Below are positions 1 to 6,714 of a DNA stretch of 11,098 nt, in pieces (the stretch's first letter is position 1; each line of letters opens with the position of its first letter). The notes under the pieces were generated by a model, which ran no database searches, was not told the origin of the DNA, and saw only the letters and a list, made by a program, of their open reading frames with translations. The position numbers and the translations under genes are program-made. The stretch lies in the NCBI GenBank assembly GCA_007127275.1, contig SKZP01000578.1, positions 1 through 11,098 of the forward strand, read 5' to 3'. Source of the stretch: Planctomycetota bacterium (GTDB lineage Bacteria; Planctomycetota; UBA8742; SKZP01).

Positions 1-1973
1 AGTGTAGCGCCGCCCCACCTCCTCTTCTCGGTTAACCTCACGGCCCCGTCTTGTTCGACGGCGTGAAAAACTGCCAGGGTACCGGTTTTTGCTACACCAA
101 CCATCGTAGGGGGCACAAACTGTAAACGTAGCTGGCCGGGTTGATCGTTCGTGACCCGCGTTCGCGTCCGATCATTGGGCTGGGAAGATTCGACATTCAC
201 CGATTTTACAAGCGCTCGGTCGTCACAAATATTTGGAGAGATAAGCCACGACTCCACCCCGTCGAAAAACGCGGTCGAATCAACGCTGATCTCAAGCGAG
301 CGGAGTTCTTCGGTCCCCTGCATCGTCGCAATCTCGACGGTTTCTTCTTGGAGCAGATCGGCCGCATCAAACTGCGCGACTGGACGTTGAGTCACCGTTG
401 AGATGACACAACGGGCATCGTCACCCATCGACGCCAGGTCTTCTGCCGTGACCGCATCGACGTACATCGTCACGAAGCCCGCATCCAACTCCTTTGCGGA
501 GAAGCGAATCGTACTCTGTCGCGCATTTACATATGCAACCGTTCGGTACGCGGACGGCCCTGAACCTGGTGGGACCCAGAATTGGATCGTGTACTGCCCG
601 CCGATCAGTGAAGTGAGAATGCGAGGCGAGCCTGTAAGCTTCACGCGACGAGGCGTTGCATCCGTATCGAATCCGCGCACCACATGTTCTGATCCGTCGG
701 TCGGTTGCTCGATAAAGGAGCCGTCGACAGTGCCGGTGGTCGGCGTCAATCGAACGGTTACATGATCACGATCCCACCATTCGAGTTCGACCCACCCGTC
801 GTCATTGGTACGCAACACTTCTTGCGGTAACGTTCCTGCCGAACTCCACCGCGACACACGGATTCCATGGTCGAGCAGTGGTGCGCCGTACTCGTTGAGA
901 AAGCGGACGCGCACGGGTGGGTTCGCGCTTGGTGTACCGTCGATTTCGATGTCGACTCCCGCGAGCAAATCGTCGATCAAGATCTCTACCGGGCGTGATA
1001 CCGCCCCCCAACGCTGTATCAAAACAAACTCGTACCTCATTCCGGATGCGAGCGGCAAATCCTGCGGCACTCGTTCGCCGTCCCGGACGTTGAGGCGACG
1101 CGTCGGGGGATCGTCCTCGGCCGTGTCAGCAAAGAACGAGACGTCAACTCGATGGTGCACCTCATCGACTGCCAGTCCGACGAATCGGAAGCGTGACGTG
1201 AGGACCGGTGGCACTACGATGCGATTCACTTCATTCCCGACGCGCAGCGCATCGGGCTCGATCGAAACTTGTTGAAGCAAGTCATCTTCAGGCACAAAGT
1301 CTATCGGTTCGCCCAACCGCAGTGCTCCCCCATAAACAATCACTTCCCCGGAGGTCACCACGGAGGTAGGTTTGGACGATTGCGAAACTTCTCCTGGAAC
1401 GAGCTCCCCCGTGACTGCGTGAATGGTTTCGATGCGTACCGGAGGCTGTTCGTTGAGTTCCAAAATGAGCGGTTCGGACCATGGACGTCGATGATCATCG
1501 GACGGTACACGATAACCGTCAGAAAACGTGGCGATTTCCGAAGGCTCGATCCACCGCGGCCCTGAAACACCAAACAAGATCGTCGCATCGATTCCCACAT
1601 GGATTGTGCCGCCGACGGCCCCTGCATTCGAACCTTCTTCGGCGATCACTTCCTCGAGGAAGACCGATGTCGTTGAGTTGGTCGAGCTGTTCCGAGCAAA
1701 CACCCGGAAAGGCGCAGCTCCACGAGCAATGACGCTTAACGGACGCGACTGACGCGCGAAGTCGTCGGCATCGTCGCCTGAATCGACGTGACGATCCGAT
1801 TCGACGGATGCACGATTGTTTTCGTCAGGTACCGAAACGTCCCCCGCAACTTTCGCCTTACGACCATTAGAGCTTGAGCCATTGCGCATTTCATTCGAAC
1901 CGAATTCGACGAGCAATAGCAAAAGACCACTAATGACGGCAATCGTTGAAATGAGAAATCCAATTTTCCGCAT
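1..1973 (-). CDS. Large N-terminally anchored envelope or secreted protein, carboxypeptidase-regulatory-like beta domains, 3' end cut by the window
   Basis: Reading the minus strand from the ATG at 1973-1971 gives 657 codons with no stop up to the left edge, so the gene continues outside. Residues 1-3 are MRK, followed by a hydrophobic stretch at about 4-22 (IGFLISTIAVISGLLLLLV), which is a signal peptide or signal anchor. Residues 25-75 are Ser/Asn/Asp-rich and look disordered. The rest is beta-rich. Residues 354-410 resemble a carboxypeptidase-regulatory-like Ig-type module, with VRVRFLNEYGAPL, then NDDGWVELEW, then VTVRL. I see no catalytic motif. By inference it is a large surface or periplasmic protein of unknown role. 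The start is supported by the hydrophobic segment directly after it and by stops in the other frames; no Shine-Dalgarno precedes it. Codon third positions are more AT-rich than in genes to the right. A TATAAT box lies about 63 nt upstream. That the frame is coding is fairly sure; the family is uncertain. Confidence 0.8.
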   Translation of the reverse strand, partial: MRKIGFLISTIAVISGLLLLLVEFGSNEMRNGSSSNGRKAKVAGDVSVPDENNRASVESDRHVDSGDDADDFARQSRPLSVIARGAAPFRVFARNSSTNSTTSVFLEEVIAEEGSNAGAVGGTIHVGIDATILFGVSGPRWIEPSEIATFSDGYRVPSDDHRRPWSEPLILELNEQPPVRIETIHAVTGELVPGEVSQSSKPTSVVTSGEVIVYGGALRLGEPIDFVPEDDLLQQVSIEPDALRVGNEVNRIVVPPVLTSRFRFVGLAVDEVHHRVDVSFFADTAEDDPPTRRLNVRDGERVPQDLPLASGMRYEFVLIQRWGAVSRPVEILIDDLLAGVDIEIDGTPSANPPVRVRFLNEYGAPLLDHGIRVSRWSSAGTLPQEVLRTNDDGWVELEWWDRDHVTVRLTPTTGTVDGSFIEQPTDGSEHVVRGFDTDATPRRVKLTGSPRILTSLIGGQYTIQFWVPPGSGPSAYRTVAYVNARQSTIRFSAKELDAGFVTMYVDAVTAEDLASMGDDARCVISTVTQRPVAQFDAADLLQEETVEIATMQGTEELRSLEISVDSTAFFDGVESWLISPNICDDRALVKSVNVESSQPNDRTRTRVTNDQPGQLRLQFVPPTMVGVAKTGTLAVFHAVEQDGAVRLTEKRRWGGAT

Positions 1974-2035
1974 AGAATTCAATTGGGTAGCAAACAACGG
2001 GTTCCGTACGCGCGTCATTAGGTCGTCAGGTACGA

Positions 2036-2041
2036 ATTATA
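2036..2041 (-). promoter_or_regulatory. Candidate -10 box (TATAAT) upstream of the large anchored protein gene
   Basis: On the minus strand an exact TATAAT sits in the 196-bp gap between the frameshifted gene and the large gene, about 63 nt before the ATG at 1973. No good -35 hexamer lies 16-18 bp upstream; TTGAGT is present but only 14 nt away. A sigma-70 type promoter is therefore plausible but not proved. Confidence 0.35.
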
Positions 2042-2169
2042 CGCGGAAGGTAGCGACTCAATACCACCAACGCCGGCTTGGACACGCGTGAATGCGAGCT
2101 TCCGTAACGCACCGACACACTGACACCGGATTTCATGCGTTTCGCAGATCCGCAATCGGGGGATGCCTC

Positions 2170-2948
2170 TTACCGATCGCGGCCAGGAAACTCCTCCGGA
2201 ATCAGTTCACCTAGCAAATCGTGGTCAGATGCAAAGTCCCGTGGATTTTCTCCACCAAGTTGCATTGGGACGGGCTGACCGTTAGTTGCCGTAACCAGTT
2301 CTACCCGAGCTGGGTAAACCTGATTTACGATTTTTCCCTCAAACCGAACTGATGTACTTCGGAGTACAACAATGCCGGGCGGCAAGAGACCACTAGAGTG
2401 ATCATCAATGTGCCCGGCAATATCAAATCGATGTATAGTTTGAAGATTTGGCATGCCTTTTGGCACGAAAACGCTGTAATCCCGAACTTCTTCGATTACG
2501 TGGTCAACCTCGCCCCATGCGCGCAACGATTCAGCCTCGTCCCACGTTTCCCCTTCCTTGAGTTCGAATCCGACTGCTGGACCGTCTGCACTCCACTCGG
2601 CCGTAAACCCGCCTTGGGAGGTGCGTCCACGGCCCGTCATTCCAGTTAGCAACGCTTGATATATCCTGAAGTTTGTCGTCATTATCTTCGTGCGATAGAC
2701 TCCGTTCACTTGGGCTCTTCCGCGGGCCATCGTGCTGCCCGGTGTCCGCATTGTCATCACGGTCTTCGTCTTTCGGTTCCGCCTCTTGCGGATTTCCCGG
2801 TTCGCCCCACGGTATTCCCCCGCGGGGGTCGCCCTTCGGATTGCCTTGAGGCGGCCCGCCGTGCGGGTTATTCGCATCGACCGAAGCGACCAACACGCCA
2901 CCGATGAGAAGAGCAAAGGAGACTGCGAGAAAGCTTGGGCGAATTCAT
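2170..2948 (-). pseudogene. Small secreted protein gene, apparently frameshifted twice
   Basis: No single frame gives a sensible protein. The frame through 2944-2640 encodes a good signal sequence (IRPSFLAVSFALLIGGVLVA, then SVDA) and a Gly/Pro/Asn/Asp-rich linker (NNPHGGPPQGNPKGDP), but its only upstream ATG (2948-2946) is one base out of frame. That frame degrades after about 2635 and stops at 2531. From about 2635 to the TAA at 2172-2170 a different frame reads naturally (GGFTAEWSADGPAVGFEL, later EEVRDYSVFVPKG and PARVELVTATNGQPVPMQLG). Upstream of the join that second frame is Arg-rich and unnatural. Removing one base near the ATG and one in the CCC run at 2633-2635 (plus strand) would give one secreted protein of roughly 250 residues. 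Either the gene has decayed or the assembly has two 1-base errors. Alternatives are an ATT start or a GTG start at 2896, which loses most of the signal peptide. It lies upstream of, and co-oriented with, the large anchored protein gene. Function is unknown. Confidence 0.55.
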
Positions 2949-3511
2949 TGACTTGACCCCTGACATCTGAGTACAAGAACGTGCAACGGAATCTGTGTCA
3001 ATCACTCGATAGACCGAGTCCACTCGCACAGCGACGATGAGACGGGATTCATTATACTGTGGACGACTGTGGCTCGCAGTTGGCGAACTGCTTTTTTGGG
3101 TATCCCGGAAGTTAGTGGCGCAAGACGGCTAGCTATCCGGAGAAGTGCGTGCCATGTGGTATTGCTCGCTGGGGGCGCGCGTTACATGCATGGTCGCGTC
3201 TTCGAACGAGACGGGGACCACCTCCGTGCGTCCATGCCCCGCAGATAGTCATGGTGCCCCAATTTTGATCGACGGGTTCGGCCACGAATAAAGCGACCTG
3301 TCGCTGGGTTGGCCAGTTTGCGTTAGGGGTCCCGCCGGGAAATGTTGGTTGCCCACGCGCAGCGCAATCTCCGTTGGGCGGCAGCCCGTCCAGAGAACGG
3401 ACAAACCACGAGAGATCTCCGCCGATCACGTCTCCTACACGACACACGCGACGCACACCGCCGTTTTCCACTCACGGAGCGCGCGACGTGGGCTTCGAGA
3501 TGCGGGGCCGG
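2949..3511. other. Gap of about 560 bp between the secreted-protein gene and rfaE2, no convincing gene
   Basis: The left half holds the promoter-like boxes described separately. The right half contains a 112-codon minus-strand frame (3133-3471) that begins 40 bp after the rfaE2 stop. It has no recognisable motif, signal peptide or ribosome binding site, and I do not call it a gene. Base composition changes across this gap, from the more AT-rich left third to the GC-rich remainder of the window. Confidence 0.5.
3051..3056 (-). promoter_or_regulatory. Candidate -10 box (TATAAT) upstream of the frameshifted secreted-protein gene
   Basis: An exact TATAAT on the minus strand lies about 100 nt before the ATG at 2948. 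Its -35 region is poor (CTGCGA at 17-bp spacing). A perfect TTGACA also occurs on the minus strand at 3001-2996, closer to the gene, but its matching -10 (TCTTGT) is weak. One of the two is probably the promoter; the sequence does not decide which. Confidence 0.35.
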
Positions 3512-4042
3512 TTATGCTTCCGGCTCGCGGTGGCTCTCGGGCTTTTGCTCTTGGCTTCGTAGCGTTTGGAGCAGCGCGGTGGTGCTGTGGTCCTTGGGGT
3601 CGCCGACTATGGCGACTCGGCCGCCGTAGGCCTCTACGGTGGTGCGCTCCGGTACGGTCTCGACGGTGTAGTCGGTGCCCTTTGCGTGCACGTCCGGCTG
3701 CAACTCGCCGAGCAGCGCATCCACGGTGTGCTCCGCAAAGATGTGCACCGCGTCGACGCAGGAGAGCGCCGCGAGAATCTCCGCACGCTCCTCGGCCGGC
3801 ATCCACGGGCGGCCGGGGCCCTTGAGGGTGCGCACGCTTTCGTCGGCGTTGATCGCGACGAGCAACGCGTCCCCCTCGGCCTTCGCTCCTTCGAGGTAGC
3901 GGACGTGGCCGACGTGCAAGACGTCGAAGCAGCCGTTGGCGAAGACGACGACGCCGCCGGCGGCTTGCGCTGTGCGCACGAATTCGCGAGCCGCGTCGCG
4001 GTCGGCGAGCACCTTTTGTTGGTAGGCCGCGCTACGGGTCAC
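3512..4042 (-). CDS. rfaE2: D-glycero-beta-D-manno-heptose 1-phosphate adenylyltransferase (RfaE2/HldE C-domain type)
   Basis: This cytosolic nucleotidyltransferase transfers AMP from ATP to heptose 1-phosphate, making ADP-heptose for the LPS inner core. The 176-residue product is the length expected for a free-standing RfaE2 without the kinase half found in HldE. Visible family signatures are [13 protein letters not shown] at about residues 34-46, containing the HxGH nucleotide-binding motif, then [19 protein letters not shown] with [13 protein letters not shown], then [10 protein letters not shown], and near the end [12 protein letters not shown], matching the conserved substrate/ATP-site region. 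The start is GTG at 4042; no in-frame ATG lies nearby and no clear Shine-Dalgarno is seen. It begins 5 bp after the BCCP stop, so the two are probably co-transcribed and translationally coupled. The kinase partner (RfaE1) and the epimerase are not in the window. The family call is confident. A related glycerol-phosphate or ethanolamine-phosphate cytidylyltransferase is less likely given the KGxDY and RPxxPxxxR pattern. Confidence 0.93.
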   Translation of the reverse strand: MTRSAAYQQKVLADRDAAREFVRTAQAAGGVVVFANGCFDVLHVGHVRYLEGAKAEGDALLVAINADESVRTLKGPGRPWMPAEERAEILAALSCVDAVHIFAEHTVDALLGELQPDVHAKGTDYTVETVPERTTVEAYGGRVAIVGDPKDHSTTALLQTLRSQEQKPESHREPEA

Positions 4043-4047
4043 GCCGA

Positions 4048-4653
4048 TCAGACCGGGGAGTTGTTGTTGTTGTTCGCACCGTTGTTGCTCGCCTCGGGGG
4101 CCTCGGTGGTGGCCGGCGGTGCAAGCACGACGAGCAGGTCGTTGCGCGCCACCGAGCGACCGGGCTCAACACCGACGCTTTGCACGACGCCGTCGCGATT
4201 CGCCCGGATCTCGTTCTGCATCTTCATCGCTTCGAGGATGCAAAGCACATCCCCTTCGCGCACCGTCTGCCCCGCCTCCACTGGCACCGACAACACGACC
4301 CCCGGCATTGGCGCCTTTACCTTCACCTCGCTCGCGGCGCCGCTGGCCTTTTTCAGCTCGCGCAACTGCTTCGTCATTGCGTCGAGCAGCGTCACTTGGA
4401 AGCCGGTGCCGCCGAGGAAGATGCGCACCCCTTCGGATTCCTCGTCGTCGGCGCGGTCCCAAGCGAAGGCAATACGCCTGCCGTTGATCCAGCCGACACG
4501 CAGCGCTCCTTGCCGGGGACCCATGCGCACGACGTAGCTCGAGCCGTTGAGCTGCACCTCGACTTCGGTACCGCTGCGCGGGCGCACCGTGGCTTCGCGC
4601 TCCACGGTCTCGTCGATCGTTACGGCAAACTGCCTCGCAGGTCCGGCACTCAT
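4048..4653 (-). CDS. Stand-alone biotin carboxyl carrier protein of an acyl-CoA carboxylase or decarboxylase
   Basis: The product carries biotin that shuttles carboxyl groups between a biotin carboxylase and a carboxyltransferase. The C-terminal biotinyl domain (about residues 112-178 of 201) contains APMPGVV and the biotinylation motif EAMKMQNE, with the modified lysine at about residue 144, followed by [11 protein letters not shown]. Residues 1-100 are beta-rich ([15 protein letters not shown], then [12 protein letters not shown] and [11 protein letters not shown]) and resemble the linker domain found before the biotinyl domain in propionyl-/acyl-CoA carboxylase alpha chains. This fits a free carrier subunit better than fatty-acid AccB. 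The tail is Asn-rich from a trinucleotide repeat. ATG at 4653 is preferred over an in-frame TTG at 4740, whose extra 29 residues look like noise; a weak GGCGAG lies upstream. No biotin carboxylase or carboxyltransferase gene is in the window, so the parent complex is unknown. Confidence 0.88.
   Translation of the reverse strand: MSAGPARQFAVTIDETVEREATVRPRSGTEVEVQLNGSSYVVRMGPRQGALRVGWINGRRIAFAWDRADDEESEGVRIFLGGTGFQVTLLDAMTKQLRELKKASGAASEVKVKAPMPGVVLSVPVEAGQTVREGDVLCILEAMKMQNEIRANRDGVVQSVGVEPGRSVARNDLLVVLAPPATTEAPEASNNGANNNNNSPV
4060..4074 (-). repeat. (GTT)5 trinucleotide repeat coding for five asparagines in the BCCP tail
   Basis: Five consecutive GTT units on the plus strand read as AAC x5 in the carrier protein, with further Asn codons (about 4081-4086) just upstream in the reading direction. 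The tract lies in the disordered C-terminal tail after the biotinyl domain, so changes in copy number should be tolerated. Confidence 0.75.
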
Positions 4654-4761
4654 CACACGCTCGCCAATCACAAAGGGGAGAGGGAAAGCCGAAACGTTCG
4701 CAGATGCTGCCGGTTTACGTCGCGGCGAGCTTGCCGACAACCACTTTCACCGACCGCGGAC

Positions 4762-5121
4762 TCATGCGCAGGGCAACGCCCCGACGGCCGCGGCCGCATC
4801 CCCGAGAGGCTCCGCGTTCGAGTCGAGCAGGATTGCGGCGACGACGACGGCGGCGACGACCATCACGAACACACCGACAAGGAACACAAGCGTCCCGGTG
4901 CTCGGACGCTTGGACGCCTCGGGGGTGCTTTGCGACGTGCGGGTCGTCGTGACCGTTGCCTTGCGTTCGCTGGGCTTGCGGGCGGCGCGCGGCGGCCGCG
5001 GTCCCTGCGCCTCGTGGCGGCCCGAGGCTCGAGACTGCAAAGGCTCCTTGCCTCGCTGCGGCGGCGGCCCCTGCTTTTGCCGCTGCTGCTGGATCCGGCC
5101 GGGATTTCGCGAGCGACTCAT
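4762..5121 (-). CDS. Small single-pass membrane protein with a basic Gln/Pro/Arg-rich N-terminus
   Basis: I do not recognise the family. The 119-residue product has a strongly basic, Gln/Pro/Arg-rich, probably disordered N-terminus (residues 1-75, including IQQQRQKQGPPPQRGKEP). One clear transmembrane helix follows at about 76-99 (GTLVFLVGVFVMVVAAVVVA and on), then a short Ala-rich tail of about 20 residues. By the positive-inside rule the long N-terminus should be cytoplasmic and the tail periplasmic. The start is well supported, because AAGAGGGG lies 8 nt before the ATG, the best Shine-Dalgarno in the window. The gene is upstream of the BCCP gene on the same strand with a gap of about 110 bp, so it may head a three-gene transcript with BCCP and RfaE2. 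Overlapping frames on both strands are long because of high GC, but only this one combines an RBS with a clean transmembrane segment. Function is unknown. Confidence 0.7.
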   Translation of the reverse strand: MSRSRNPGRIQQQRQKQGPPPQRGKEPLQSRASGRHEAQGPRPPRAARKPSERKATVTTTRTSQSTPEASKRPSTGTLVFLVGVFVMVVAAVVVAAILLDSNAEPLGDAAAAVGALPCA

Positions 5122-5129
5122 ACCGTGCG

Positions 5130-5137
5130 CCCCTCTT
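5130..5137 (-). promoter_or_regulatory. Shine-Dalgarno sequence (AAGAGGGG) of the small membrane protein gene
   Basis: On the minus strand AAGAGGGG ends 8 nt before the ATG at 5121. It decides this start and stands out because most other starts in the window lack a purine-rich site. Confidence 0.6.
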
Positions 5138-5234
5138 GAACGAACCTGACTCGACCAGTCGACATCCTACCAGAATGCAACGGCCCACACACGGACCCGT
5201 GGACCTTCACGTTGGAATGGTTGTACTCGCACCT

Positions 5235-5313
5235 CCACGGGCCTCGCCCGCTTCGCCCGTGGGTCGCACCCGGTGCGTGTGTTTCGACCCACGGGCGAAG
5301 CCCGTGGGCTTGG
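5235..5313. repeat. GC-rich nested palindromic (REP-like) element
   Basis: The element lies in the divergent gap between the membrane protein gene and the glycosyltransferase. A 9-bp perfect hairpin CCCACGGGC-GAA-GCCCGTGGG occupies 5288-5308. A second hairpin pairs CCACGGGC (5235-5242) with GCCCGTGG (5255-5262). The segments 5250-5266 and 5285-5301 are exact 17-nt inverted repeats around an 18-nt spacer that itself contains GCAC-CCG-GTGC. The right unit shares CGACCCACGGGC and the flanking GGGCTT with the element at 8892-8986, so both belong to one family. It could act as a REP-type mRNA stabiliser, a terminator-like hairpin without a T-run, or a transposase-mobilised palindrome. Confidence 0.8.
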
Positions 5314-5437
5314 CCGCCACATTTCCAAATCTTAGAGATTCGCGGTGCCGTTGGTTTCCGTTCCCGTGGTGGCATTGGCCTTGGTACACTCGCGTACCTA
5401 TGCGACTCAGCGGTCGGTTGTGACCCGGGCCTTCCGT

Positions 5438-6619
5438 ATGACTCCCCTTGCTCTTGCTTTTCTTTTGGTGGGGCTGCCCCCGCTTGCGGTGCTGCTGTTG
5501 GCGCTGCTAAATGCGCTGAAGACGTGGCCGCGCGGGCTAACTCAGGCGCGTATTCCCGGCCGGCTCTCCGTGCTGATTCCCACGACGCCGGCGGTGCAGG
5601 CGGTTGATCTTGAACGCTGTGTGCGTGCCCTCTTTGCCAACGACCATCCCGTCGAAGAGGTGCTGATTCAGTACGCGCACTCGAACAGGCACCTCCTCGA
5701 GAGCCAACTTTCGCCTCTTTGCCGAGAGTTTCCCCAGGTGCGCTTGATTGCGGCGACCGAGGAAGTGGCCTCGCCGAGTTGTGACGGATTGGTGGCGCAG
5801 GCAAACGGCGAGGTGGTGTTGTTGTTGGATGCGAATGTGCATCTCGACAAGGTCGGCCTTGCGCGGATTGGCTCGTTATTTCTGCGGCACGAGGCGGATC
5901 TCGTCGGCTTGTGCACGGCTGAGCCGCAAGAAGGATTCTTGGCGCGGCTCTTGTTGCCGTTTCGCGTGCTGTTCGCCGTGGCGGTGATGCCGCTTACGGT
6001 TTCGCGGCCGGGCCGGCTGGGCCGCTGGCTGAGTGCGCCGTGCTCGCAGGTGATTGCGGCGCGACGCGAGGCGCTTGCCGCGGGTCATTCGGCGCTGCGC
6101 GAGCCAGGCTGGCCCGACCTCGAGACATGGGCGCAGGCCGCGAAGGCCCAGGAGCGTCGCGTGTTGCTCGCCGACGGACATCTTGTTGCGCGGCGGCAGC
6201 CAGACGCCATGACGGGTCAGTCGTTGCGCCGTCTCGAAGCGGGACTAGCCGAAGCGACGGGTAAGCAACCGGCGTGCCTTGCGGCACTTGCGCTGTTCGC
6301 GGCGTGGTGCTTCCTCGTGCCGTATGTGTTGCTTGCGCTCGCCTTGTTGCCGGGCACGGCCGTGGATCCCGCGTGGGCGTTGATGCCGGCGCTCGTAGGC
6401 GTTGCGGCGAACGTGTTGCTGCGCATGCTTGGAACCCTGCGCTACGGCCACGCCGCCGAGGGGCTGTTGTTGCATCCGCTGGGTGCATTGTTACTCGTTG
6501 CGGCCCTCGGCAAGGCCGCCGTTTTTGCCAGCAAGACCAAGGCCGCGTCCGCCTTTGCGTCAGGTTTCAAGCATCCGTTGCGGCCACCCGCAGGACGCGC
6601 CAGCCACCACGGAACGTAA
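5438..6619 (+). CDS. Membrane-bound GT2-like glycosyltransferase
   Basis: The 393-residue product has an N-terminal transmembrane helix (about 4-24), a cytosolic GT-A-like domain (about 40-270) and three or so helices at about 278-305, 311-330 and 342-363. GT2 features are RLSVLIPTTPA at 42-52 (nucleotide-binding strand), NGEVVLLLDANVHL at 123-136 (a DAN in place of the usual DxD), WPDLETW at 225-231 (acceptor-side acidic residues) and QSLRRLEAG at 261-269 (position of the Q/RxxRW motif). The layout resembles processive-like or ceramide/hopanoid-type glycosyltransferases (HpnI-like), but the motifs are divergent and the substrate is unknown. The start is uncertain: ATG 5438 begins the membrane helix, while an in-frame GTG at 5420 adds six residues; neither has a Shine-Dalgarno. 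It converges on the nuclease gene with a 95-bp gap holding no clear terminator. A role in envelope glycan or glycolipid synthesis is an inference. Confidence 0.78.
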   Translation: MTPLALAFLLVGLPPLAVLLLALLNALKTWPRGLTQARIPGRLSVLIPTTPAVQAVDLERCVRALFANDHPVEEVLIQYAHSNRHLLESQLSPLCREFPQVRLIAATEEVASPSCDGLVAQANGEVVLLLDANVHLDKVGLARIGSLFLRHEADLVGLCTAEPQEGFLARLLLPFRVLFAVAVMPLTVSRPGRLGRWLSAPCSQVIAARREALAAGHSALREPGWPDLETWAQAAKAQERRVLLADGHLVARRQPDAMTGQSLRRLEAGLAEATGKQPACLAALALFAAWCFLVPYVLLALALLPGTAVDPAWALMPALVGVAANVLLRMLGTLRYGHAAEGLLLHPLGALLLVAALGKAAVFASKTKAASAFASGFKHPLRPPAGRASHHGT

Positions 6620-6714
6620 GCAAGGCGAAGCCGCTTCTCGGGCACCGGCTGACTTACTGCCGTCCGCTCCGCTCCTCACCGCTTCGCACCCCCTTCGTGC
6701 CGAGTGCTGCGACC

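Noticed and set aside
403..1565. Plus-strand frames in the left region (403-765, 805-1275, 1269-1565) as a chain of small genes
   Set aside because: They lie opposite the uninterrupted 657-codon minus-strand frame, which has an N-terminal hydrophobic anchor and natural composition. The plus-strand translations are Arg/Ser-rich and motif-free.
2170..2976. A single 268-residue minus-strand protein from a TTG at 2976
   Set aside because: Its first 115 or so residues are Arg-rich and unnatural, while another frame over the same bases gives a signal peptide and a plausible linker. Only the downstream part is accepted, as one piece of a frameshifted gene.
3133..3471. 112-codon minus-strand frame after rfaE2
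   Set aside because: No motif, no signal or membrane segment, no ribosome site and mixed codon use. Position alone is not enough.
4762..5121. Small membrane protein as an OadG-type gamma subunit of a sodium-pumping decarboxylase, because it neighbours a biotin carrier
   Set aside because: OadG has its helix at the N-terminus and a cytoplasmic C-terminal part. Here the helix is near the C-terminus after a long basic arm, and no decarboxylase alpha or beta subunit is present.
4547..5149. Long plus-strand frames opposite the small membrane protein and BCCP genes
   Set aside because: They are Arg-rich shadows of GC-rich minus-strand genes that carry a biotinyl motif and a clear transmembrane segment.
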